NCBI RefSeq assembly: GCF_001294535.1
Contig: NZ_LGIC01000083.1
Coordinates: 112,188 to 176,187, forward strand
Source of the DNA: Cypionkella psychrotolerans
Lineage (GTDB): Bacteria; Pseudomonadota; Alphaproteobacteria; Rhodobacterales; Rhodobacteraceae
Reading direction: 5' to 3'
DNA length: 64,000 nt
Made by a program: the position numbers and the translations under genes. Of this stretch, positions 17,868 through 26,000 are shown one piece after another; the stretch's first letter is position 1; each line of letters begins with the position of its first letter. The notes under the pieces were generated by a model. The model did not search any database, was not told the origin of the DNA, and saw only the letters and a list, made by a program, of their open reading frames with translations.

Positions 17868-18170
17868 TGTTTTTCCTTCGCCCGCATTTTAGTTTGTATG
17901 CTATCTAAATCAGCAGTTGCGCACCACAAAGTTGTGCGCTTTACCAGAAAGGGCAAGCCCTGTTGACCAAACGCTCAAATATTCAGCGAAGCGCCTGTTA
18001 AGTATGAATATTTTACGACACTAAGCCATGCGTGTGCCGCATGGCAGCATTGATCACTCAGACTATTGTGCAGTTGCAGCATTTGCCCCATGTTATCGAT
18101 AACAGCGGAACAGAAGGGTTTAGGCATCCGGCCAAGACCAACCGCTCGCAGAACAAAAAGTGAGGCTATC
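17868..18170. promoter_or_regulatory. Leader and control region of the DUF1127/cuckoo-RNA locus
   Basis: The 303-base gap holds a hairpin GCCATGCG-TGTGC-CGCATGGC (18025-18045) and a 12-bp palindrome GTTATCGATAAC (18092-18103) before the DUF1127 start. In Rhodobacter sphaeroides the homologous locus is driven by heat-shock-type sigma factors RpoHI/RpoHII; I could not identify such a promoter with confidence. Confidence 0.4.
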
Positions 18171-18386
18171 ATGGCATATGTGAATTCAACCCGCGCCGTC
18201 CAAGTATCGGCAACCGACCGTATCTCGGGCATCTTTGCTTCGATCTCGGCAATGCTGGCACGCCGTCGGGTCTATGACCGCACCATCCGCGAATTGCGTC
18301 AGCTGACCGACCGTGAGCTGTCCGATCTGGGCATCGCCCGTTCGCTGATCACCGAAATCGCTCGTGAGGCAGCTTACGGCAAGTAA
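18171..18386 (+). CDS. DUF1127 small protein, CcaF1-like
   Basis: 71 residues, basic. The DUF1127 core is visible: RRRVYDRTIRELRQLTDRELSDLGIARSLITEIAREAAYGK. The longer frame from 18066 is rejected because the ATG at 18171 has GAGG at good spacing. In Rhodobacter sphaeroides the DUF1127 protein CcaF1 (RSP_6037) is an RNA-binding protein encoded just upstream of, and co-transcribed with, four CCUCCUCCC small RNAs (CcsR1-4). Here the gene is followed after 11 bases by the first of a long series of such hairpins, so the same function in RNA maturation and turnover is likely by synteny. No terminator separates the gene from the array. Confidence 0.88.
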   Translation: MAYVNSTRAVQVSATDRISGIFASISAMLARRRVYDRTIRELRQLTDRELSDLGIARSLITEIAREAAYGK

Positions 18387-18397
18387 TCCCTGAACCG

Positions 18398-18472
18398 GCC
18401 GCTACCTCCTCCCAGCGGCTTGGTTTCACGGCGCGGCGGCGCTCAACTCCTCCCTTGCGCCGTCGCCTTTTT
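18398..18472 (+). ncRNA. Cuckoo/CcsR-type RNA unit 1
   Basis: Hairpin GCCGCT/AGCGGC with a CCTCCTCCC loop (18405-18413) is followed by a long hairpin (18433-18466) with CTCCTCCC (18447-18454) in the loop and a T-run (18468-18472). The two-hairpin design with anti-Shine-Dalgarno loops matches the cuckoo RNA family. Only this unit ends in a clear rho-independent terminator. Confidence 0.75.
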
Positions 18473-18484
18473 ATTCTCTTCGAT

Positions 18485-18588
18485 GAGCCTTCTCCTACCT
18501 TAGGCTCTCGGAAGTCGGGTTTCGTGTTTGACTTATGGCAAAAACGAAATCCGACGGTGGCGATCTGGTCTCCTTCCTCAGATCGTCG
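18485..18588 (+). ncRNA. Cuckoo-type RNA unit 2, degenerate with inserted hairpin
   Basis: The first hairpin (GAGCCT/AGGCTC) has the altered loop TCTCCTACC, and the last (GGCGATCTG/CAGATCGTC) has TCTCCTTCC. Between them a 12-bp stem (18514-18525 with 18544-18555) carries an 18-base loop with no CCTCC motif. Compared with unit 5 it looks like a decaying copy carrying a small hairpin insertion. Confidence 0.5.
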
Positions 18589-18601
18589 CGCCCTATTCGT
18601 C

Positions 18602-18670
18602 GGGCCAAACCTCCTCCCTTGGCCCTGTCGATCCGGCAGCGATCCCGTCCTCCTCCCTGGGATCGCTGCC
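18602..18670 (+). ncRNA. Cuckoo-type RNA unit 3
   Basis: Hairpin GGGCCAA/TTGGCCC with CCTCCTCCC (18610-18618), then a perfect 12-bp stem (18635-18646 with 18659-18670) with CCTCCTCCC (18649-18657). It is followed by the unit spacer ACCCTATTCG. Confidence 0.72.
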
Positions 18671-18683
18671 ACCCTATTCGCGC

Positions 18684-18747
18684 GGCCCACCTCCTCCCGG
18701 GCCTGTGTGATCAGGCGGTGATCCAACCTCCTCCCTGGATCACCGCC
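18684..18747 (+). ncRNA. Cuckoo-type RNA unit 4
   Basis: Hairpin GGCCC/GGGCC with CCTCCTCCC (18690-18698), then a perfect 12-bp stem (18714-18725 with 18736-18747) with CCTCCTCCC (18727-18735). The first half is identical to unit 6. Confidence 0.72.
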
Positions 18748-18764
18748 ACCCTATTTTCTTCGAT

Positions 18765-18827
18765 GAGCCTTCTCCTCCCTTAGGCTCTCGGACACGCGGC
18801 GATCTGTTCTCCTCCCTCAGATCGTCG
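18765..18827 (+). ncRNA. Cuckoo-type RNA unit 5
   Basis: Hairpin GAGCCT/AGGCTC with TCTCCTCCC, then stem GGCGATCTG/CAGATCGTC with TCTCCTCCC (CTCCTCCC at 18772-18779 and 18809-18816). It is the intact relative of unit 2. Confidence 0.7.
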
Positions 18828-18841
18828 CACCCTATTCGCGC

Positions 18842-18907
18842 GGCCCACCTCCTCCCGGGCCTGTGTGATCAGGCAGCGGCCCTTACCTCCTCCCTAGGGT
18901 CGCTGCC
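18842..18907 (+). ncRNA. Cuckoo-type RNA unit 6
   Basis: Hairpin GGCCC/GGGCC with CCTCCTCCC (18848-18856), then a 12-bp stem with one G-U pair (18872-18883 with 18896-18907) and CCTCCTCCC (18886-18894). It is followed by GCTTTAATTCC. Confidence 0.72.
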
Positions 18908-18920
18908 GCTTTAATTCCCC

Positions 18921-18940
18921 GGCCCACCTCCTCCCGGGCA
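18921..18940 (+). ncRNA. Cuckoo-type hairpin 7, single
   Basis: A lone short hairpin (GCCC/GGGC) with CCTCCTCCC at 18927-18935. The expected long second hairpin is missing, so this is probably a half-unit. Confidence 0.55.
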
Positions 18941-18959
18941 GCGCATCATAAGTTCGAGC

Positions 18960-19023
18960 GGCCAACCTCCTCCCTGGCCTGCACGATTTGGCGGCACCCT
19001 TTCCTCCTCCCTAGGGTGCCGCC
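18960..19023 (+). ncRNA. Cuckoo-type RNA unit 8
   Basis: Hairpin GGCCA/TGGCC with CCTCCTCCC (18966-18974), then an 11-bp stem (18990-19000 with 19013-19023) with CCTCCTCCC (19003-19011). It is the last unit, about 70 bases before the benE start. Confidence 0.72.
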
Positions 19024-19090
19024 TTCCTCATCCCCTTGCATCCGCCGATCCGCCCCACGATACTCTGGCTGCGGCAAAACAGGCGGGCTC

Positions 19091-20239
19091 ATGCGGATTT
19101 CTATGCTTTCAGCGGCGCTCGTGGCCGCCTTGGTCGGCTACGGCTCTACCATCGCCCTCGTGCTTTCCGCCGCCGCAGCCCTCGGTGCCAGCCCTGCGCA
19201 AACCGCCAGCTGGGTGTTCGCAATCTGCATCGCCAAGGCAGTGGGATCGGCCTATCTCAGCTATGCAAACCGCATCCCCGTCGTACTGGCGTGGTCCACC
19301 CCTGGCGCCGCGCTGATCGCCGCCACCAGCGGCATCAGCATGGCCGAGGCTGTGGGTGCTTTCGTGCTCGCGGGCGTGCTGATCGCCTTGACCGGAGCCT
19401 TGCGCCCCTTGGGTCGCCTCGTAGCGCTGATCCCGGACGGAGTCGCCGCAGGAATGCTCGCAGGCGTGCTGTTGCCGTTCTGTCTGAAGGGCAGCCTCGC
19501 CGCCCAAAGCCTGCCCGGCTTGGTGTTCCCAATGATCGCGGTGTTTCTGCTGGTGCGGCTGAAAAACCCCGCCCTCGCCGTGCTGGCGGCGCTCGCCACT
19601 GGGCTGATCCTTGCCTTCGTGACCGGAGCAGCACACCTGCCGCAGCTTTCCCTGCCGCTGCCGACCCTGACTTTCATCCCGCCAGCGTTCCGGCTGGATG
19701 TGCTGTTGGGCCTCGGCCTGCCGCTGTATCTGGTGACGATGGCCTCGCAAAACCTGCCCGGCTTCGCCACGCTGCGCGCCGCCGGATACGAGCCCCCCGT
19801 CGGCCCCGCCCTAATCACTACTGGCGGGATTTCCGCCATAGCTGGCCTGTTTGGCGCACATACGATCAGCATGGCCGCGATCACGGCGGCGATTTGCCTC
19901 GGTGACGACACCCACCCCGACCGCACCCAGCGCTGGAAGGTCGGCCTGGTCTATGCTGGATTCTGGGTCATGCTGGGCTTGCTCGGCCCGTTGATCCTGC
20001 CGATTCTGGCCGCCCTGCCACCCGCGTTGATGACAGCTTTGGTGGCTTTGGCGCTGCTTGGGCCGCTGATGGGCGCACTGACCGGGGCTTTCACCCCACC
20101 GCACACCCGCTTTGCCGCGACGGTGACCTTGGCAGGGACGGCATCAGGAGTCGCCGCTTTCGGGATTGGAGCCGCGTTCTGGGGCTTGCTGGCAGGTCTG
20201 GCCGTTTATGCTTTGGAGCGGTTCAAGCCTACTGCCTAA
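19091..20239 (+). CDS. benE: BenE-family benzoate/H+ symporter-like permease
   Basis: 382 residues, almost wholly hydrophobic with about 11-12 membrane segments. The pattern (SAALVAALVGYGSTIALVLSAAAALGAS near the N-terminus, AWSTPGAALI, GFATLRAAGY, FGAHTISMAAITAAI) agrees with the BenE family, inner-membrane benzoate:proton symporters. The ATG at 19091 follows AGG; the frame open from 19016 overlaps the last RNA hairpin and is rejected. No benzoate-degradation genes are nearby, so the real substrate may differ. It ends at a pair of hairpins facing uvrD. Confidence 0.85.
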   Translation: MRISMLSAALVAALVGYGSTIALVLSAAAALGASPAQTASWVFAICIAKAVGSAYLSYANRIPVVLAWSTPGAALIAATSGISMAEAVGAFVLAGVLIALTGALRPLGRLVALIPDGVAAGMLAGVLLPFCLKGSLAAQSLPGLVFPMIAVFLLVRLKNPALAVLAALATGLILAFVTGAAHLPQLSLPLPTLTFIPPAFRLDVLLGLGLPLYLVTMASQNLPGFATLRAAGYEPPVGPALITTGGISAIAGLFGAHTISMAAITAAICLGDDTHPDRTQRWKVGLVYAGFWVMLGLLGPLILPILAALPPALMTALVALALLGPLMGALTGAFTPPHTRFAATVTLAGTASGVAAFGIGAAFWGLLAGLAVYALERFKPTA

Positions 20240-20253
20240 CCTCGACACCAAAC

Positions 20254-20296
20254 CGAAATTCGCCACGAATTTCGTGCCGGAATTTCTCAAATTCCG
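20254..20296. terminator. Tandem hairpins between benE and uvrD
   Basis: CGAAATTCG-CCA-CGAATTTCG (20254-20274) and CGGAATTT-CTC-AAATTCCG (20278-20296) are perfect stems lying between the convergent stops. The T-runs are part of the stems rather than following them, so termination is probable but not certain. Confidence 0.55.
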
Positions 20297-20317
20297 CCCT
20301 GCTTTACCCGGTCCGCC

Positions 20318-22750
20318 CTAAAACGGCACGTCATCGACCTGATGCGCCGGCACCACCCAGCGCGCCACGATCATCTTCGATCCGGCATGATCAAATTCGA
20401 TGCTCAGCTTATCGCCCTCAATGCCCATAATCTCGCCATAGCCGAACTTTGTGTGAAACACCCGGTCGCCGATGATGTAAGATGACAAAGCCTGCGCATC
20501 AATTGTCACATTGCGCGCCTCACGCGGTTGGCTGACCCCACGCTGCGCCGAGCGGTCCTGCATCCGCTTCCACCCCGGCGAGTTATAGACATCCGCCTTC
20601 ACCGCCCGATCTTCCAGCGCCGCGCCATAAGACGGGGCCGCAGCCCCATAACCACCCCGATGCAGGCTGGGTGGCGTCAGCACTTCGACGTGCTTTTCGG
20701 GCAATTCGTCAATGAAACGGCTGGGCAACTGGCTTTGCCACTGGCCATACACCCGCCTATTCGACGCGAAAGAAATCGTGCACAACGCCTCCGCCCGCGT
20801 GATGCCGACATAGGCCAGACGGCGTTCTTCCTCCAAGCCCTTCTTGCCGCTCTCATCCATCGAGCGTTGGCTCGGGAACAACCCATCCTCCCAACCGGGC
20901 AAAAAGACCACCGGGAATTCCAAACCCTTAGCGGCGTGCAGCGTCATGATCGACACTTTCTCCGCCGCTTCCTCGTTGTCATTCTCCATGATCAGGCTGA
21001 CATGTTCGAGGAAGCCTTGCAGGCTGTCGAACTGCTCCAACGCCTTCACCAGTTCTTTCAGGTTCTCCAACCGCCCCGGCGCTTCCGGCGTTTTGTCGTT
21101 CTGCCACATCGAGACATAGCCGGATTCCTCAAGAATAACCTCGGCCAGCCGCACATGGCTGAGATCATTCGCAGGCGGCGTATCCGGCAGCATCGGCTCG
21201 ATCAGCGCATCTTCGGGCGGCACAACCCGCGCGCCGGTCAAAGCCGCGTGCCAGCGATCCACGCCTTCAACAAAGCCGCGCAACTGCCCGGCCCCCTTGC
21301 CGCCAATGCCACCGCGCGCGACCAGACTGCGCGCGCCATCCAGCAGCGGCAGCGCCTGCCCGCGCGCCTCGCGTTGAATATCCTGCTGCGCCTTGTCGCC
21401 AAGCCCGCGCTTCGGCAGGTTCACCACCCGCTCAAACGCCAGATCATCCTCCGGGGAAACCGCCAGCCGGAAATACGCCATCGCATCGCGAATTTCCTGG
21501 CGTTCATAGAACCGAGGCCCGCCGATCACCCGATACGGCAACCCGATGGTCAGAAACCGATCCTCAAACGCCCGCATCTGATGGCTGGCGCGCACCAAAA
21601 TCGCCATGCCGTTCAATGAGGTCGCCTCAATCCCGCGCCGTCCGCGCTGCGCCGCCTCAATCTCCTCACCGATCCAGCGGGCTTCTTCCTCGCCATCCCA
21701 ATGGCCGATCAGCCGCACCTTTTCGCCCTGTGCGCCCGCCGTCCACAGCGTCTTGCCCAAACGGTCAGCATTGGCGGCGATGATGCCCGAAGCGGCGGCG
21801 AGAATATGCGCGGTCGAGCGGTAATTCTGCTCCAGCCGCACCACCTTGGCGCCCGGAAAATCCTTCTCAAACCGCAGGATGTTGCCAACCTCAGCCCCGC
21901 GCCAGCCGTAGATCGACTGATCATCATCGCCGACACAGCAGATGTTGCGATGGCCCTGCGCCAAGAGCCGCAGCCAGAGATATTGCGCAACGTTGGTGTC
22001 TTGGTATTCGTCGACGAGGATGTATTTGAACCAGCGCTGATACTGCGCCAGCACATCTTCATGCTTCTGGAAAATCACCACGCAATGCAGCAGCAGATCG
22101 CCAAAATCGGTGGCGTTCAGGGTGCGCAGCCGCTCTTGATACTGGGCATACAGTTCCGTGCCACGGTTGTTGTAGGCCGAAGCCTCCGACGACGGCACTC
22201 GGTCCGGCGTCATCGCGCGGTTCTTCCAGCTATCAATCATCGAGGCCAACATCCGCGCGGGCCAACGTTTTTCGTCGATATTCGCCGCCGCAATCAACTG
22301 CTTCAGCAGCCGCAACTGATCATCTGTATCCAGAATGGTGAAGTTGCTCTTTAACCCCACCAGTTCGGCATGACGGCGCAATATCTTCACCGACAGCGAG
22401 TGAAACGTGCCCATCCACGCCATGCCCTCGGCGACATCGCCCAGCAAGCGCCCGACCCGCAGCTTCATCTCACGCGCGGCTTTGTTGGTGAAGGTCACCG
22501 ACAGGATCTCACGCGGGCTCGCCTTGCCCATGTTCAAAAGATGCACGATCCGCGAGGTCAGCGCCTTGGTCTTGCCCGTCCCCGCCCCCGCCAGCATCAA
22601 AACCGGGCCGTCCAAAGCCTCGACCGCTTCACGCTGCGCCGGGTTCAGATCGTCGAGATAGGGTGCAGGCCGCGCTGCCCCTCGGCCAAGGGCGCGCTGT
22701 GACAGCGGCACCGCCGCCGCAAAAGCATCTTCGTCATCGGTCCAGCTCAT
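20318..22750 (-). CDS. uvrD: ATP-dependent DNA helicase UvrD/PcrA
   Basis: 810 residues, superfamily 1 3'-5' helicase used in nucleotide excision and mismatch repair. Motifs in order: Q motif LNPAQREAVEAL, Walker A AGAGTGKTKALTSR, DEYQDTN (Walker B), GDDDQSIYGWRGA (III), LEQNYRST (IV), MTLHAAKGLEFPVVF (V) and VGITRAEAL (VI). A C-terminal Tudor-like segment ends AHQVDDVPF. The start at 22750 has a weak ribosome site. A perfect GTTC-N7-GTTC LexA box lies 41-55 bases upstream, so SOS induction is likely. Confidence 0.95.
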   Translation of the reverse strand: MSWTDDEDAFAAAVPLSQRALGRGAARPAPYLDDLNPAQREAVEALDGPVLMLAGAGTGKTKALTSRIVHLLNMGKASPREILSVTFTNKAAREMKLRVGRLLGDVAEGMAWMGTFHSLSVKILRRHAELVGLKSNFTILDTDDQLRLLKQLIAAANIDEKRWPARMLASMIDSWKNRAMTPDRVPSSEASAYNNRGTELYAQYQERLRTLNATDFGDLLLHCVVIFQKHEDVLAQYQRWFKYILVDEYQDTNVAQYLWLRLLAQGHRNICCVGDDDQSIYGWRGAEVGNILRFEKDFPGAKVVRLEQNYRSTAHILAAASGIIAANADRLGKTLWTAGAQGEKVRLIGHWDGEEEARWIGEEIEAAQRGRRGIEATSLNGMAILVRASHQMRAFEDRFLTIGLPYRVIGGPRFYERQEIRDAMAYFRLAVSPEDDLAFERVVNLPKRGLGDKAQQDIQREARGQALPLLDGARSLVARGGIGGKGAGQLRGFVEGVDRWHAALTGARVVPPEDALIEPMLPDTPPANDLSHVRLAEVILEESGYVSMWQNDKTPEAPGRLENLKELVKALEQFDSLQGFLEHVSLIMENDNEEAAEKVSIMTLHAAKGLEFPVVFLPGWEDGLFPSQRSMDESGKKGLEEERRLAYVGITRAEALCTISFASNRRVYGQWQSQLPSRFIDELPEKHVEVLTPPSLHRGGYGAAAPSYGAALEDRAVKADVYNSPGWKRMQDRSAQRGVSQPREARNVTIDAQALSSYIIGDRVFHTKFGYGEIMGIEGDKLSIEFDHAGSKMIVARWVVPAHQVDDVPF

Positions 22751-23078
22751 CGCGCCAACTTAGCCGGGTTCGCGGCCAAGATAAAGCAGTGTTCCCGCAT
22801 TGTTCACAGGAAAGTTTTGCGTTTATCTCGCTTCTGTTGCGCTGCGATTTTCAGCACTTTGCCCAAGGCTTCAGCCATTCTGCCAAAAACCCCGCGCCAT
22901 CTTCGCATATCGCCCATTTTTTAGGCAACGAATCGTCCCTTCTGCAACGGTCGGATGTTAGCGCCCGACATATCGCAAATCTGTCATATCATGGCGTTTC
23001 CGCCCCTTGCGCTGCACCGCAGCGTGGCTAGTGTACGAACTCGATCACGCCCACTCCCCCGTTACCCGGAGCAGCCTT
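22751..23078. other. Divergent control region of uvrD and pyc
   Basis: 328 bases without a gene. It contains the LexA box at 22791-22805 near uvrD. The pyc-proximal part has a TTGCGC hexamer near 23006 that could be a -35 element, but no clear -10 is seen. No riboswitch or other structure was recognised. Confidence 0.5.
22791..22805. promoter_or_regulatory. LexA (SOS) box of uvrD
   Basis: GTTC-CCGCATT-GTTC is an exact match to GTTC-N7-GTTC, the alphaproteobacterial LexA site described for Rhodobacter sphaeroides recA. It lies 41 bases upstream of the uvrD start. Confidence 0.75.
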
Positions 23079-26000
23079 ATGACCGAATTCAAGAAAATCC
23101 TCATCGCCAACCGCGGCGAAATTGCTATCCGCGTGATGCGGGCAGCCAATGAGATGGGCAAAAAGACCGTCGCCGTCTATGCCGAGGAAGATAAACTCAG
23201 CCTGCACCGTTTCAAAGCGGATGAGGCCTATCTGATCGGTGAGGGCCTGTCCCCGGTCGGCGCTTATCTCTCGATCCCGGAGATCATCCGGGTGGCGCGG
23301 GCCTGTGGTGCCGATGCGATCCACCCCGGCTATGGTTTGCTGTCGGAAAACCCTGATTTCGTCGATGCCTGCGATCAGGCCGGCATCACCTTTATCGGCC
23401 CGAAAGCCGACACCATGCGCGCCTTGGGCGACAAAGCCTCGGCCCGCCGCGTCGCGATGGCCGCAGGGGTTCCGGTGATTCCGGCCACCGAAGTTCTCGG
23501 CGATGATTTTGACGCCATCAAGAAAGAGGCCGCAGCGGTCGGCTATCCTTTGATGCTGAAAGCCTCATGGGGCGGTGGCGGTCGCGGCATGCGGCCGATT
23601 CTGTCGGAAGCCGAGCTGGTCGATAAGGTCCGCGAAGGCCGTCGTGAGGCCGAAGCCGCGTTTGGCAACGGCGAAGGCTACCTTGAAAAGATGATCATCC
23701 GCGCGCGGCATGTCGAGGTGCAGATCCTTGGCGACAAGCACGGCGCGATTTATCACCTTTATGAACGCGATTGCACCGTGCAGCGCCGCAACCAAAAGGT
23801 GGTGGAACGCGCCCCCGCCCCCTACCTGACCGACGCCCAGCGCGCCGAGGTCTGCGATCTCGGTCGCCGGATCTGCGCCTATGTCGGCTATGAATGCGCT
23901 GGCACCGTCGAATTCCTGATGGATATGGACAACCAGCAGTTCTATTTCATCGAGGTCAATCCGCGCGTTCAGGTCGAGCATACCGTCACCGAACAGGTCA
24001 CTGGCATCGACATCGTGCAAGCGCAAATCCTGATTGCCGAGGGCAAAACCCTGGCCGAAGCGACGGGCAAGGCCAACCAAGAAGAAATCCACCTGACCGG
24101 CCACGCGCTGCAATGCCGTGTCACCACCGAAGACCCGCAGAACAACTTCATCCCGGATTATGGCCGCCTGACCGCCTACCGCTCTGCCACCGGCAATGGC
24201 ATTCGTCTGGATGGCGGTACGGCCTACGCGGGCGGCGTGATCACCCGCTATTACGATTCGCTGCTGGTCAAAGTGACGGCCACCGCCCAAACTCCGAAAG
24301 CCGCCATCGCGCGGATGGACCGGGCGTTGCGCGAATTCCGTATTCGCGGGGTTTCGACCAACATCGAATTCGTCATCAACCTGCTGAAGCACCCGACCTT
24401 CCTCGATGACACCTACACCACCAAATTCATCGACACGACGCCCGAACTGTTCCAGTTCAAGAAACGCCGCGACCGTGCGACGAAAATCCTGACCTATATC
24501 GCGGATATCACCGTCAACGGGCATCCCGAAACCGCTGGCCGCAACAAACCCCATGCCGAGGCCCGCACGCCAAAGGCCCCGAAAGCCTTGGTCGAGCCAG
24601 CAATGGGCACCCGCAACCTGCTGGAACAACACGGGCCCCAAGCCGTTGCCGACTGGATGAGCAAACAGCAAAAGCTGCTGTTGACCGACACCACCATGCG
24701 CGACGGCCACCAATCGCTGCTCGCCACCCGCATGCGCTCGATCGATATGATCAAGGTCGCCCCCGCCTACGCCGCCAACCTGCCGCAGCTTTTCAGCGTC
24801 GAATGTTGGGGCGGTGCGACCTTTGATGTCGCCTACCGCTTCCTGCAGGAATGTCCGTGGCAGCGCCTGCGCGATCTGCGCGCATTGATGCCGAATGTGA
24901 TGACGCAAATGCTGCTGCGCGCCTCTAACGGCGTCGGCTACACCAACTATCCGGACAATGTGGTGCAGGCGTTTGTGAAGCAGGCGGCCAGCACCGGCGT
25001 CGATGTGTTCCGGGTGTTCGACTCACTCAACTGGGTCGAAAACATGCGCGTCGCGATGGATGCGGTGCTGGAGGCCAACAAGGTCTGCGAAGGCACCGTC
25101 TGCTATACTGGCGATATGCTTGACCCGGATCGCGCCAAATATAACCTGAAATACTACGTCGATACCGCGAAACAGTTGAAAGCCGCAGGCGCGCATGTGC
25201 TGGGGCTGAAGGATATGGCGGGGCTGTTGAAACCCGCCGCCGCCAAATTGCTGATCAAGACGCTGAAGCAAGAGGTCGGCTTGCCGATCCACTTCCACAC
25301 CCATGATACCTCGGGTGCAGCCGCAGCCACGATCATTGCGGCGTCGGATGCAGGCGTCGATTGCGTCGATGCGGCGATGGATGCGTTCTCGGGCGGCACC
25401 TCGCAGCCCTGCTTGGGCTCGATTGTCGAGGCTCTGCGCCACACCGACCGCGATACGGGGCTGGATATGGCCGCGATCCGCTCGATCTCCAACTATTGGG
25501 AAGCTGTACGCGGCCAATATGCGGCGTTTGAATCCGGCATTCCCGCCCCGGCTTCGGAAGTCTATCTGCACGAGATGCCCGGCGGTCAGTTCACCAACCT
25601 GAAAGCTCAAGCGCGCTCGCTGGGCCTCGAAGAACGCTGGCATGAGGTGGCGCAGGCTTACGCTGACGCCAACCAGATGTTTGGCGATATCGTGAAAGTC
25701 ACGCCTTCGTCGAAGGTCGTGGGTGACATGGCGCTGATGATGGTGGCGCAAGGTCTGACCCGCAAGCAGGTGGAAGACCCGAAGATCGACGTCGCCTTCC
25801 CCGAGTCGGTGGTCGATATGCTGAAAGGCAACCTCGGCCAGCCGCATGGTGGCTGGCCCGCGGGGATTTCCAAAAAGGTGCTGAAGGGCGAAGTCGCCTC
25901 AACCGCCCGCCCCGGCGAAAGCTTGGCACCCGTTGACCTAGCGGCGGTGCGGGCGAAACTGTCCGAAGAACTTGGCGGCTTCAAGATCGACGACGAGGAT

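Noticed and set aside
18455..18783. Open reading frames of 60-88 codons through the CCTCCTCCC hairpin region
   Set aside because: They result from the stop-poor repeats and have Pro/Ser/Arg-rich random composition and no ribosome sites. The hairpin structure explains the region.
18398..19023. CRISPR array
   Set aside because: Repeats are hairpins with variable stems and constant loops, spacing is irregular, and no cas genes are near.
23565..24908. A 447-codon minus-strand frame inside pyc
   Set aside because: Reverse shadow of the pyruvate carboxylase gene; no ribosome site or family match.
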